From contig CAVRFM010000025.1 in NCBI GenBank assembly GCA_963720375.1, positions 1 through 64,000 of the forward strand: a DNA stretch of 64,000 nucleotides, read 5' to 3'. The stretch is from JAPLHP01 sp963720375 (lineage in GTDB: Bacteria > Chloroflexota > Dehalococcoidia > UBA2247 > RBG-13-53-26). This document shows, in pieces, positions 52,530 to 60,794 of this stretch. The first letter of the stretch is position 1, and each line of letters starts with the position of its first letter. Position numbers and translations under genes: made by a program. Under the pieces are notes generated by a model that saw only the letters and a program-made list of their open reading frames with translations, ran no database searches and was not told the DNA's origin.

Positions 52530-53348
52530 TCAGCGGTTCTTATAGACGGGCTTGCGCTTTTCCTTAAAGGCTTTCATGCCTTCTTTGGAATCCTCTGTGG
52601 CAAAGACAGGCCATCCGATCTCATCCTGTCTCTTGAGCGCCTCCGCTTCCGGCACCGACTCGTCAATCTCGCGCAGCGTGCGGGTGATCGCCCTTATGGA
52701 AATCGGGGCATTCTCACAGAGCTGCTGCGCGATCTTCAATGCCTCCTCCAGGGCTTTCCCTTTGGGGACTACCCGATTGATAAGCCCCCAGTGCAGCGCC
52801 TCCTGGGCGCTGATGTGGCGGCCCAGAAGAAGAATCTCTGCCGCCAGACAGTAAGGGATCTGCCGGCGCAAGCGGACCGCAGAGGCCGACATGGGATAGA
52901 GACCACGGGCGACCTCAGTCACTCCGAATTTGGCATCCTCTGCGCCGACACGCAGATCGGTACCCTGCAGGATCTCGGTACCACCGGCCACGGCATAACC
53001 CTCGATTGCCAGTATGATCGGTTTGTTGGGACGGCCCTCCCGCAGCAGTGCCTGCCAGTGCAGGTTGGGCACATCTTTCATCAACCGCTGGATTTCCTCC
53101 GGGTCATCGCCCGGCCCCGGCCCTGCTTTCAGGTCCATGCCAGCGCAGAACGTATCCCCTTTGCCAGTCAGTACGGCACAATACAGATCGTCATTTTTAT
53201 CCAGAAGACGCCAGGCCTTATACATGCCGATCAGCATGGACGGGGTAAGCGCGTTTTTAACTTCCGGCCTATTGAGGGTGACGATCAGAACGTGTCCTTC
53301 CCTTTCGACCGTGCAGTTCTTGGTGGTGATATCCAATTGTTCAGCCAT
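52530..53348 (-). CDS. Enoyl-CoA hydratase/isomerase family protein
   Basis: 272 residues, ATG 53348 (AGGAGGATAGC upstream). Crotonase motifs: VTLNRPEVKNALTPSMLIG, GKGDTFCAGMDLKAG (oxyanion hole, Gly replaced by Met after AG), GYAVAGGTEILQGTDLRVGA and KFGVTEVARGLYP. Both catalytic Glu positions are filled (TEIL and TEVA), so hydratase activity is plausible, unlike the protein at 4.5 kb. It closes the minus-strand CoA-ester block and likely works on an unsaturated intermediate made by the acyl-CoA dehydrogenases there. Confidence 0.88.
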   Translation of the reverse strand: MAEQLDITTKNCTVEREGHVLIVTLNRPEVKNALTPSMLIGMYKAWRLLDKNDDLYCAVLTGKGDTFCAGMDLKAGPGPGDDPEEIQRLMKDVPNLHWQALLREGRPNKPIILAIEGYAVAGGTEILQGTDLRVGAEDAKFGVTEVARGLYPMSASAVRLRRQIPYCLAAEILLLGRHISAQEALHWGLINRVVPKGKALEEALKIAQQLCENAPISIRAITRTLREIDESVPEAEALKRQDEIGWPVFATEDSKEGMKAFKEKRKPVYKNR

Positions 53349-53406
53349 GCTATCCTCCTACTCTCAGTCTATGTTTTGATATTATAAGCAGCGACCTGAT
53401 GAATAT

Positions 53407-54526
53407 TCAGCTGCCGAACTTGACCCTGGCCGGAAGATCTTCCTCCAGAATACTCACGGCCTGATCCACCATCTCCTTCACGACCTGCCTGGCACTCTTC
53501 ATCTCCTTGACCGCCCCACAAATCTGCCCGCAGGGGATGAAGTAATTCTCCGCCATCTTCGCCCGGCCTATATAATCCTGCAGGCTGGTACAAAGCACAA
53601 TCGGCAGCGGGAAGGGCAGCATGGGCCCTTCTTTTTCCCATTTCTCTATCAGTTTGGTGTTGAGAAGACGGCACGTCTTGCCGGTGAAAACACGTGTCAC
53701 ACGGGTGTCCCTCTCCGACGCCGCTATTATGCGGTCTTTGGCGACCTGCTCTATACCGGCCTCATAGGTGCAGAGGAAGGCAGTGCCACACCACACGCCA
53801 CAGGCGCCCAGAGCCAGGGACGCCACGAGACCGCGGCCATCAACTATGCCACCGGCAGCCACGACCAGGGCCGGGGCAACCGCATCCGCCACCAACCGTA
53901 CGAGCGGCAGGGTGCCAACGTGTCCGGTGTGCCCCCCACCTTCATGCCCCTGGGCCACAATGATATCCACTCCTGCCTCTGCTTCCTTACGGGCCTGGTT
54001 GACAGTTCCCACCAGGCCGACTACCTTCATGCCCCGGGCATGAGCTTCAGGGACCATAAAGGCCGGGCTACCCAGAGCAGCAGCAAAAACCGGCACTTTG
54101 TGCTCATAGACAACTTCAATCTGCTTCGGCGTCATGCCGGCGGCCCAGCCGGTGCCGCCCTCCTTCCCAAATCCTGGTACCCTCAGGCACCGGTATTCCC
54201 AACTCCTTGACCAGCTTGGAGGCATAGTTCACGGCTTCATCAGGGATGTAGTTTCTCAGTTCATCAATGGTGCCGGTGTCCACCATGTTGGTCGGAGCGA
54301 TGGTATCCACACCGAAGGGCTTGCTGGTGAGCTTCTTCAGCTTCCTGATCTCAGCATCCAGTTCATCGGGTGTCAAGTTTATAGCACCGATAATGCCGAG
54401 GCCTCCGGCTTCGGAAACTGCGGCCGCGAGCTCTGCATTGGCAGCACCACCCATGCCAGCCAGCATGATGGGGTACTCGATATCAAGGACGTCACATAGC
54501 TTTGTGCGAAGGACTTTTCGGGACAT
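53407..54526 (-). pseudogene. Nitronate monooxygenase-like flavoprotein, one frameshift
   Basis: ATG 54526 has AGGAGAATTGCG upstream. The first frame reads CDVLDIEYPIMLAGMGGAAN, AELAAAVSEAGGLGIIGAIN and SKPFGVDTIAPTNMV. At about 54170 the frame changes to GGTGWAAGMTPKQIEVVYEH, then VVGLVGTVNQARKEAEAGVD, IIVAQGHEGGGHTGHVGTLP and VVAAGGIVDGRGLVASLALG, the FMN-binding part of 2-nitropropane dioxygenase-type enzymes. Restored length is about 370 residues. The family also includes trans-2-enoyl-ACP reductase (FabK)-like proteins, which fits its place in a CoA-ester block. One base change would restore it. Confidence 0.85.
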
Positions 54527-54610
54527 TCGCAATTCTCCTTTTGCTGCAACTTAGACCATGCAAATGGTTGTCAGTGCAAAGCACATTTACATAAGCTCAG
54601 TCTGCTCTCC

Positions 54611-54653
54611 AAAAAGACAGAGTTGACAGAACCTGATGACCTGTCAACTCTGT
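54611..54653 (-). terminator. Rho-independent terminator after the DUF35 genes
   Basis: ACAGAGTTGACAG pairs perfectly with CTGTCAACTCTGT over 13 bp with an 11-base loop, and on the minus strand is followed by CTTTTTGG. It ends the thiolase-DUF35 transcript and separates it from the flavoprotein and crotonase genes. Confidence 0.85.
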
Positions 54654-54668
54654 TGGCTTTCCGTCAGT

Positions 54669-55151
54669 CTATACCAGCGGCTTGAAGTACTTGATATCCA
54701 GTATGCTGCCCACCCGCTTCTCTTTGAAAACAGCCTTGACTCTCATTCCAATCTGCAACTCCTCAAGATCCACCTCACCCAGCATGTGCACCAGGGCCGT
54801 GCTGGCTCCGTCAAGCTGGATGATGCCGTAGATTATGGGAGGATCGACCGGCTGAACGCCGTTCTGCTGGCAGGCGACGGTGTAGGTCTGCAGTGTGCCC
54901 TTATCGCTGACTTCCACAAACTGGTCAAGCTGGCCAAAGCAATACTTGCAGACAGACCTGGCCGGGACATAGACAAGGCCACAGGCAGGACACTTGGTCC
55001 CCATGATCTTCTTGTTATCCCTCAATTCAATGAGAAAACGGCTCCCCACTGCACCGGCAGTATAGGTATCCGGAATATAAATCTTCCCGTGGTAGACAAA
55101 GACATCCAGGTCCTTCAGCTTCTCAACTCTATCAGCCATCAACTCAGCCAT
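54669..55151 (-). CDS. DUF35 OB-fold/zinc-ribbon protein A
   Basis: 160 residues, ATG 55151 with AGGAGGACAAGAA. The central rubredoxin-like ribbon CPACGLVYVPARSVCKYC is followed by the OB fold: GTLQTYTVACQQNGVQPVDP, IIYGIIQLDGASTALVHMLG, MRVKAVFKEKRVGS. DUF35 proteins are obligate partners of thiolase-like enzymes: in HMG-CoA synthesis of archaea they bridge thiolase and synthase, and in steroid breakdown one forms the aldolase with Ltp2. This one lies 11 bases after a second DUF35 gene and is probably paired with the thiolase-like proteins upstream. Confidence 0.92.
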   Translation of the reverse strand: MAELMADRVEKLKDLDVFVYHGKIYIPDTYTAGAVGSRFLIELRDNKKIMGTKCPACGLVYVPARSVCKYCFGQLDQFVEVSDKGTLQTYTVACQQNGVQPVDPPIIYGIIQLDGASTALVHMLGEVDLEELQIGMRVKAVFKEKRVGSILDIKYFKPLV

Positions 55152-55162
55152 TTCTTGTCCTC

Positions 55163-55645
55163 CTACTCATCAATTGAACGGAAGTACAGGATGTCGGCCA
55201 AACCACGACCTCTACCCTCTTCTTTCCATACTGCCTGCACCCGCTTCACCTTCTTCAGTTTCTCCGGGTCCTTTTCCTCCAGGAAGTGCACCAGAAACAC
55301 GCCATCGTCCAGCTTTATGGTGGCGGTAGGATAGGGACTGGCCAACCTGTCTCCATAGTGGGGGTCCCACAGCGGAAAGACGAGGTAGGTGTACTGCAAG
55401 ACCGTTCCCTTGTCGCTCATCACCACCCAGTCTTCGCCTGCCGCCACGTTGCACCTTCCACAAACCTCTGCCGGCGGCCACAGGAGCTGCTTGCACTTGG
55501 GGCAGCGGTTGGTCACTATCTTCTTCTCCATGGCTTCCTTGTACAGTCTGCCCAGGTACCTGCCGCTGGACCATCTGTAGGCCCGAGGTCTGGCTATCTC
55601 AACCTTGATATATTCGGGTTTCTTGGCTGCTTTCTCTGTTGTCAT
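55163..55645 (-). CDS. DUF35 OB-fold/zinc-ribbon protein B
   Basis: 160 residues, ATG 55645 with AGGAGGAGGGAAG. The N-terminal extension (YIKVEIARPRAYRWSSGRYL) with its helix is followed by the ribbon CPKCKQLLWPPAEVCGRC and an OB fold (GTVLQYTYLVFPLWDPHYGD, PYPTATIKLDDGVFLVHFLE, RVQAVWKEEGRGRG). It is only about 25 percent like DUF35 protein A, so the two probably serve different thiolase-like partners rather than being a recent duplicate. 11 bases separate it from the thiolase-like gene upstream. Confidence 0.92.
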   Translation of the reverse strand: MTTEKAAKKPEYIKVEIARPRAYRWSSGRYLGRLYKEAMEKKIVTNRCPKCKQLLWPPAEVCGRCNVAAGEDWVVMSDKGTVLQYTYLVFPLWDPHYGDRLASPYPTATIKLDDGVFLVHFLEEKDPEKLKKVKRVQAVWKEEGRGRGLADILYFRSIDE

Positions 55646-55656
55646 CTTCCCTCCTC

Positions 55657-56826
55657 CTACAGTGACCTTCTGAGCAATGTCATGACAGTCCAGTTCGGCC
55701 CACCCAGACCCGTAGCCAATGCGGTGTGGACATCCCTGGTAACCTGATGCTCGCCGGCATCCCCTCGAACCTGCAATGCCGCCTCTGCCACCCGGATGGT
55801 GGGGGTAGCTCCTATGGGGTTAGTGGCAAGGACCCCGCCGGAGGGATTCACCGGGAACTCCCCTTCTATTTCAGTTATCCCTTTTTCCACCATCTTCCAA
55901 CCCTGGTGCTTCTCACAGAAATGATAGTGCTCGTAGTGGCTCATTTCCTCCCAGTTCGAAGGCTCGTAGATCTCCGCCATACAGATATCCTTGATGGGAT
56001 TGGTGATGCCGTTTCTCTTGTAAAGCCTCTCAGCGGCAATATCCTGACTGTACTCTTCAGTGCCGGTGGGGTCACCGAAGGAACCAGCCCGGAAAGGCTC
56101 CTGGTGCACTGTCACTATATCTGCTATCCACACCGGTTTCTTGGTGATCTTCTTTGCTTTATGCTCCGACGCCAGGATAAGGGCACAGGCACCGCAGGAC
56201 TGGGGACAGAAGTCCAGAAGCCGCAGGGGCCACACCAGGTATCCGGAGTTGAGAACCTCTTCAACGCTCTTCAGTCCCAGCTTCAGGTGAGCATACGGAT
56301 TCCTGCAGGCTCCCCGATCAGCCTTCAATCGCACCATCGCGGCGTGTTCTTCCTTGGCGCCTGTCTTCTCCATATAGGTCAGCGCCTGCTTGGCGAACTC
56401 TCCGATAGCGCCAGTGGCCACGCCCTTGCCCCATACCGGCGTAACGCAGGCAGTGATGGCTGCAGTGGTATCGCCCGTATCTTGCTTCTCAAATCCGATG
56501 ACCAGAGCGGTATCAAACAGACCTGAGGCGACAAAATGGAAGCTTTCTTCCACCACCGAGGCACCGCTGGTGCCTCCGGTGGCGACCTTCAGGCCCGGCT
56601 TCATGAAGGCCCCAACTTCGTCAGCCATTAAATGGTCGGGAAGATAAATCCCTTCGAAGGTCTCCATGTTCGCCGTGAACACGGCTTCGATATCCTTGAC
56701 CTTCATCTGTGCGTCAGCCAGCGCTGCTCTGACTGCCTCACCGACCATTTCCTGCTGGTTGACATCCTTGCGGTTGCTCTTGTGGTACGTCTGGCCTATC
56801 CCTACTATCGCTACTCTGTTTGCCAT
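55657..56826 (-). CDS. Thiolase-like protein without catalytic Cys (paralogue A)
   Basis: 389 residues, ATG 56826 (GGAGGTAGAGAT). Overall thiolase/SCP-x fold: VAIVGIGQTYHK at the start, EAVRAALADAQMKVKDIEAV, LDFCPQSCGACALILAS. The nucleophile position, normally ENACxSG, reads VATGGTSGASVV, with Gly instead of Cys. The His of EVHDCFS is replaced (MAEIYEPSNWEE), and the His of GHPxGASG is Asn in LATNPIGATP. It cannot be a Claisen thiolase by the usual mechanism. Such Cys-less, DUF35-linked relatives include Ltp2, a retro-aldolase acting on steroid side chains. Confidence 0.85.
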   Translation of the reverse strand: MANRVAIVGIGQTYHKSNRKDVNQQEMVGEAVRAALADAQMKVKDIEAVFTANMETFEGIYLPDHLMADEVGAFMKPGLKVATGGTSGASVVEESFHFVASGLFDTALVIGFEKQDTGDTTAAITACVTPVWGKGVATGAIGEFAKQALTYMEKTGAKEEHAAMVRLKADRGACRNPYAHLKLGLKSVEEVLNSGYLVWPLRLLDFCPQSCGACALILASEHKAKKITKKPVWIADIVTVHQEPFRAGSFGDPTGTEEYSQDIAAERLYKRNGITNPIKDICMAEIYEPSNWEEMSHYEHYHFCEKHQGWKMVEKGITEIEGEFPVNPSGGVLATNPIGATPTIRVAEAALQVRGDAGEHQVTRDVHTALATGLGGPNWTVMTLLRRSL

Positions 56827-56840
56827 ATCTCTACCTCCAA

Positions 56841-57998
56841 CTAACTGTTACCCAAGACCATGACACCCTGCAATTGACCACAAGCGCCGGTGAAACCATG
56901 AGCCAGAGCCATCTTGGCTCCTGTTACCTGTCTCTCACCCGCCTCCCCCCGCAGCTGCAACACCGCTTCGGCCACACGTGTCATGCCCGCTACCACTGTT
57001 GGATTTCCTGAAAGCATCCCGCCAGACGGGTTCACCGGAAGCTGTCCTCCCATCCGGGTCACCCCGGCATCGATCATCTTGCCTGCCTCGCCCCGTGAGC
57101 AGAGGCCCAACCCCTCCATCCACAGCAGTTCCTGATAGGAGTACTCCTCCGATATCTCGGCTACATTGATCTGCTTCATGGGATCGGTGATGCCCGCCAT
57201 ACTGTAGGCCTTCTTGGCGGCAGCCACCAGAGCATCGCACTCCGCCAGATCCCGGTCACCCAGGTAATGCGTCTCGTAACAGTTCGAGACCCCGAGTATC
57301 CAGACGGGTTTCGCCGTGAGCTTCCTGGCCTTCTTTTCCCGGGCCAGGATCATGGCGCAAGCGCCATCGGAAGTAGGCTTGGCATCCAGTTGCCTGATAG
57401 GGGATGCCAGTATCTGTGAACCCAGGACATCCTCTACTGTAATATCCAGTGGCTCCTGGGCGAAGGGATTCTTCCTGGCGTTACCACGGTTCTTGACCAC
57501 CACCCTGGCGCACTGTTCAGGCGTGATCCCGTACTTATACATATAACGCCTGGCCTGCAGGGCAGCAGCACTTAAGAAGTCCAGGCCCAGGACTCTCAGA
57601 AAAATGGGGTCGAAGGCAGCATTCTCAATGCCCCTCTTGTCGGCCTGAGACTCCTTGCAGTGGGAGGCAACCAGAACAATATCCTGATGCCCGGAGAGAA
57701 TCCGGGCAGCGGCAGTGTAGACCGCATTAAGCGAGTCCTCAGCCACCTTGTCCTCGTCACTGTGATGGCCGCCCACATAGGACATCACGTTACAGCTCGA
57801 TATGGTCCGGCCGTCCCAAAAATCCTGAGAGCAAGTGATGGTGGCATCGATCCCGGTGCCGTCCTGAGCAAAGGTCAAGCCTGTCTCCTGCAAGACCTGC
57901 TTTACTGCCTCATACACCAACTCACCTTCATTCGCGTCAGCCCTATTGGGATGGTATTTGGTCTGCGCGACCGCCACAATCCCCACTCTTTCAGCCAT
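56841..57998 (-). CDS. Thiolase-like protein without catalytic Cys (paralogue B)
   Basis: 385 residues from ATG 57998, which has AAAAGGAGGAATGT; the longer frame is rejected. Thiolase fold: VGIVAVAQTKYHPNRADANE, GQPLDIT-like region as EPLDITVEDVLGSQILASPI, DGACAMILAREKKA. The nucleophile Cys position falls on Ala in KVAEDSLNAVYTAAARILSG. EVHD is replaced by NVAEISEEYSYQE and the GHP His by Asn in GNPTVVAGMTRVAEAVLQLR. It lacks all three catalytic groups, like paralogue A, and is separated from it by 14 bases. The two may form a heteromer with DUF35. Confidence 0.83.
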   Translation of the reverse strand: MAERVGIVAVAQTKYHPNRADANEGELVYEAVKQVLQETGLTFAQDGTGIDATITCSQDFWDGRTISSCNVMSYVGGHHSDEDKVAEDSLNAVYTAAARILSGHQDIVLVASHCKESQADKRGIENAAFDPIFLRVLGLDFLSAAALQARRYMYKYGITPEQCARVVVKNRGNARKNPFAQEPLDITVEDVLGSQILASPIRQLDAKPTSDGACAMILAREKKARKLTAKPVWILGVSNCYETHYLGDRDLAECDALVAAAKKAYSMAGITDPMKQINVAEISEEYSYQELLWMEGLGLCSRGEAGKMIDAGVTRMGGQLPVNPSGGMLSGNPTVVAGMTRVAEAVLQLRGEAGERQVTGAKMALAHGFTGACGQLQGVMVLGNS

Positions 57999-58254
57999 AC
58001 ATTCCTCCTTTTGGCATTTGGAATACAATCAAACCGTGATTTCTCTGGCACTGCCAGTCTAGCAAATCACAGCTCGGTTGCCAAATCGTACCAAACGAAA
58101 TCCCGGTCTCTCCAGCAAGACCCGTACTATATGTAATCACAGGGGCTATCGCAGGGAAGGACATCCACCCTATCCTGACGCGATACACCTGCCCTCTCGA
58201 CTCACACCGTCGGAGTAAACCGAAAAACAATAACCAACTTGCCAAATCAAAAGA

Positions 58255-59403
58255 TTAAGTCTTCAGCAGGTCCTCAATTATGGCTGACTCAGCAACAGAT
58301 CTGTGAACAGGAGCAGCGCCGAGGTTCAACTCCAGCGCCTTGGACCAACGGAAATAGTAATGCAGGTCATAGTCAAGGTCCATCCCTATGCCGCCGTGTA
58401 TGTGCTGAGCTCCGGCAGTGACCCGCTGGCAGGCATCGCTGGCCCAGGCTTTGGCAATCGCCACTTCCCTTTCAGCCGGCAAACCCTTGCTCAAGCGCCA
58501 TACCGCCTGATACGCCGTCCACCTGGCACCCTCAACATCCGTAAGCATGTCAGCCAGACGGTGTTGCACTGCCTGAAAACTCCCTATAGGGCGTGCAAAC
58601 TGGATTCTCGTCGACGCGTAACCCGCAGTGATCTCCAGCGCCTTTTGGGCTACGCCTACCATCTCAACGCACTGGATAGCAGCAGCCCTGCGCAAAGTCG
58701 CCTCAATCAACGGCCAACCATTGCCCGGACTACCCAGGATATCATTGCGAGAGGACGATACCCTGTTGAATACCACCTCAAACTGCTTATCAGCGGCAAT
58801 GGTGATAAGGGGGGTAAGGCTTATACCCAAAGCCTCCCTATTGACTATAAAGACACCCAGACCTTCCCCAGCAGCAGTGACTCTGCCCGTCCTGGCCACT
58901 ACAAGCAGATAGTCAGCTATATGAGCATTCTGGACAAAAAGCTTGGTGCCGCTAATGGAGAACCCGTTGCGTCTCGAGAGGGCTTTAGTCGCAATGAATC
59001 CCGGTTTATAGTCTGCTTCCGGCTCCGTGAGCGCCATGGTGAGGATAATCTCGCCTTTAGCTACCTTGGGGAGTATCTGCTTTTTCTGTTCCCCGTCCCC
59101 CGCCTCAAGGATAGGGAGCGCTCCCAGGACTATAGTGCTGAACATCGGACCGGGCAAAGCAGCCCTTCCAAGTTCCTCAAACAGCACCGCCAGATCCATC
59201 AGGCTGCCGCCCACCCCACCATACTCTTCAGGGAGTATCAGCCCCAGCCACCCCAGTTCCGCCATCTTCTTCCACAGCTCCGGTGAGTAGCCCAGGTCAC
59301 TGGCCTCAAGCTTCTTCACCACTGACTTGGGACATTCAGTCTCAAGGAAATGCCGGGCTGTCTTCTTCAGAAGCTCTTGTTCGTCAGTGAGGGCAAAGTC
59401 CAA
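58255..59403 (-). CDS. Acyl-CoA dehydrogenase family protein, small-subunit type
   Basis: 382 residues, TTG 59403 (AAGGAGGCTGGACAG). Acyl-CoA dehydrogenase domains in order: helical N-terminus (LTDEQELLKKTARHFLETEC), LPEEYGGVGGSLMDLAVLFE, the beta domain MALTEPEADYKPGF, ISGTKLFVQNAHIADYLLVV, and the C-terminal FAD domain TRIQFARPIGSFQAVQHRLA, QHIHGGIGMDLDYDLHYYFR. The YEGTSxI or GGTxEI catalytic Glu motif at the C-terminus is missing (LGAAPVHRSVAE). That is typical of the non-catalytic partner in heteromeric steroid ACADs. Pairs with the next gene. Confidence 0.88.
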   Translation of the reverse strand: MDFALTDEQELLKKTARHFLETECPKSVVKKLEASDLGYSPELWKKMAELGWLGLILPEEYGGVGGSLMDLAVLFEELGRAALPGPMFSTIVLGALPILEAGDGEQKKQILPKVAKGEIILTMALTEPEADYKPGFIATKALSRRNGFSISGTKLFVQNAHIADYLLVVARTGRVTAAGEGLGVFIVNREALGISLTPLITIAADKQFEVVFNRVSSSRNDILGSPGNGWPLIEATLRRAAAIQCVEMVGVAQKALEITAGYASTRIQFARPIGSFQAVQHRLADMLTDVEGARWTAYQAVWRLSKGLPAEREVAIAKAWASDACQRVTAGAQHIHGGIGMDLDYDLHYYFRWSKALELNLGAAPVHRSVAESAIIEDLLKT

Positions 59404-59469
59404 CTGTCCAGCCTCCTTCAGCCTTGAAGCACACCGGCGCTATCAGTAGAAGAGTGACAATCCATGAAA

Positions 59470-60648
59470 TTATCTTGACCTGGGCAAGCTCAAGCCCATC
59501 ATGGCCATCATATCTCTCAGAACCTCGTTCGTGCCTCCACCAAAGGTGAGCAGAACGTCCATTCTGTACACGTGTTCCGGTCTCCCCCTGAGCGGCACCC
59601 ACTTTGATCCTGTCTGCAGTTGACCGTATAGCCCCATTATCTGTAAGCATGCATCGGTAGCCCGCCTGGTATGCTCACTCCCGAATACCTTTATCATCGA
59701 CGATTCGACAATGGGGACAACACCCCGCGCAATCATCCAGGATACCCGGTAGTTGAGCAGCTTGAGCACCTCCATCTCCAGTGCCAGATCCACCAGTTTG
59801 TTCCTCACCCAGGGTTGTTCAAGAACCGGCGCCCCATTTAACCTTGTCGCTTTTGCCCATTGTGCTACGCCCCCGAGTGACCGCAGCGAAAAGGAATGGG
59901 GAACCAGAGCTATCCGCTCATGAGCCAATTGCATAAACAGATATTCTGCACCCCGGTTCTCCTCCCCTATCAAGCACTCTTTGGGCACCCGCACATTCTC
60001 AAAGAACTCCTGGTTCAGCCTGAAGCCAGCCATCGTCCAGATCGGCTTGACAGTAATGCCAGGGGTCTTGGCATCGATCAAGAAAATAGAGATCCCCTGG
60101 TATTTCTTAGCCGCTTTGGGATCGGTCCTGACTGCCAGCCAGTAATAATCACAACAATGGCCCATAGAGGTAAAGGTTTTCTCTCCATTAATGATGTAAT
60201 CGTCGCCATCCTTCACTGCTGTGGTCTTGAGAGATAACAGGTCAGTCCCAGCCTCAGGCTCTGTGTATCCGATGGCAATGGTAAGTTCGCCCTTCAATAT
60301 AGGAGGCAGGAACTTTTTCTTCTGCCCTTCAGTACCTACCTTCATTATGGTAGGGCCTACCGTCATCACCGCCAGCATGGGAATGGGTATATGATAGTAG
60401 CCGAGGGTGAGATCAAAGAAAATGTACTGTTCAATCGCTGAACGGCCCTGACCTCCGTATTCCTTAGGCCAGCCTATGCCCATCCAGCCATCGTTACCGA
60501 GCTGTTTCACGAACTGCCTGCAAAGTGGCCCATCGCCCTCAGGCAGGACATCTATTTCCTGTTCCAGCTCAAGGGTCACTCTCTCCTGAAAGTAACTCTT
60601 AATCTGCGCTTCCAACTGCTGCTGTTCCGGTGTCAGTTCAAATTCCAT
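59470..60648 (-). CDS. Acyl-CoA dehydrogenase, catalytic partner type
   Basis: 392 residues from ATG 60648 (MEFELTPEQQQLEAQIKSYF). Conserved features: WPKEYGGQGRSAIEQYIFFD, IGYTEPEAGTDLLSLKTTAV, YIINGEKTFTSMGHCCDYYW, and the C-terminal GGGTNEVLRDMMAMMGLSL with the Glu of the (G)GTNE motif. It oxidises an acyl-CoA to enoyl-CoA and passes electrons to ETF. The gene lies 66 bases from the second ACAD, the arrangement of ChsE1-ChsE2-type heterotetramers (FadE28-FadE29). A hairpin with T-rich tail separates it from the thiolase gene upstream. Confidence 0.9.
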   Translation of the reverse strand: MEFELTPEQQQLEAQIKSYFQERVTLELEQEIDVLPEGDGPLCRQFVKQLGNDGWMGIGWPKEYGGQGRSAIEQYIFFDLTLGYYHIPIPMLAVMTVGPTIMKVGTEGQKKKFLPPILKGELTIAIGYTEPEAGTDLLSLKTTAVKDGDDYIINGEKTFTSMGHCCDYYWLAVRTDPKAAKKYQGISIFLIDAKTPGITVKPIWTMAGFRLNQEFFENVRVPKECLIGEENRGAEYLFMQLAHERIALVPHSFSLRSLGGVAQWAKATRLNGAPVLEQPWVRNKLVDLALEMEVLKLLNYRVSWMIARGVVPIVESSMIKVFGSEHTRRATDACLQIMGLYGQLQTGSKWVPLRGRPEHVYRMDVLLTFGGGTNEVLRDMMAMMGLSLPRSR

Positions 60649-60736
60649 CTCTGATTCTGCCTGATAATAAAGGTTAGGCCACACCTTTTGAGGTTGTCAA
60701 ATCTTTTCCGGTAACGTCTACCGTACAGAAACAAAC

Positions 60737-60769
60737 CTGGCCATACAGGCAGGAAGCCCGCATGGCCAG
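60737..60769 (-). terminator. Hairpin with T-rich tail, minus strand
   Basis: CTGGCCAT pairs with ATGGCCAG over 8 bp around a 17-base loop, followed on the minus strand by GTTTGTTTCTG. It lies 26 bases after the thiolase stop at 60795 and probably terminates that transcript. Confidence 0.5.
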
Positions 60770-60794
60770 TCTAAGAGCAAAAAGGTGAAACTGG

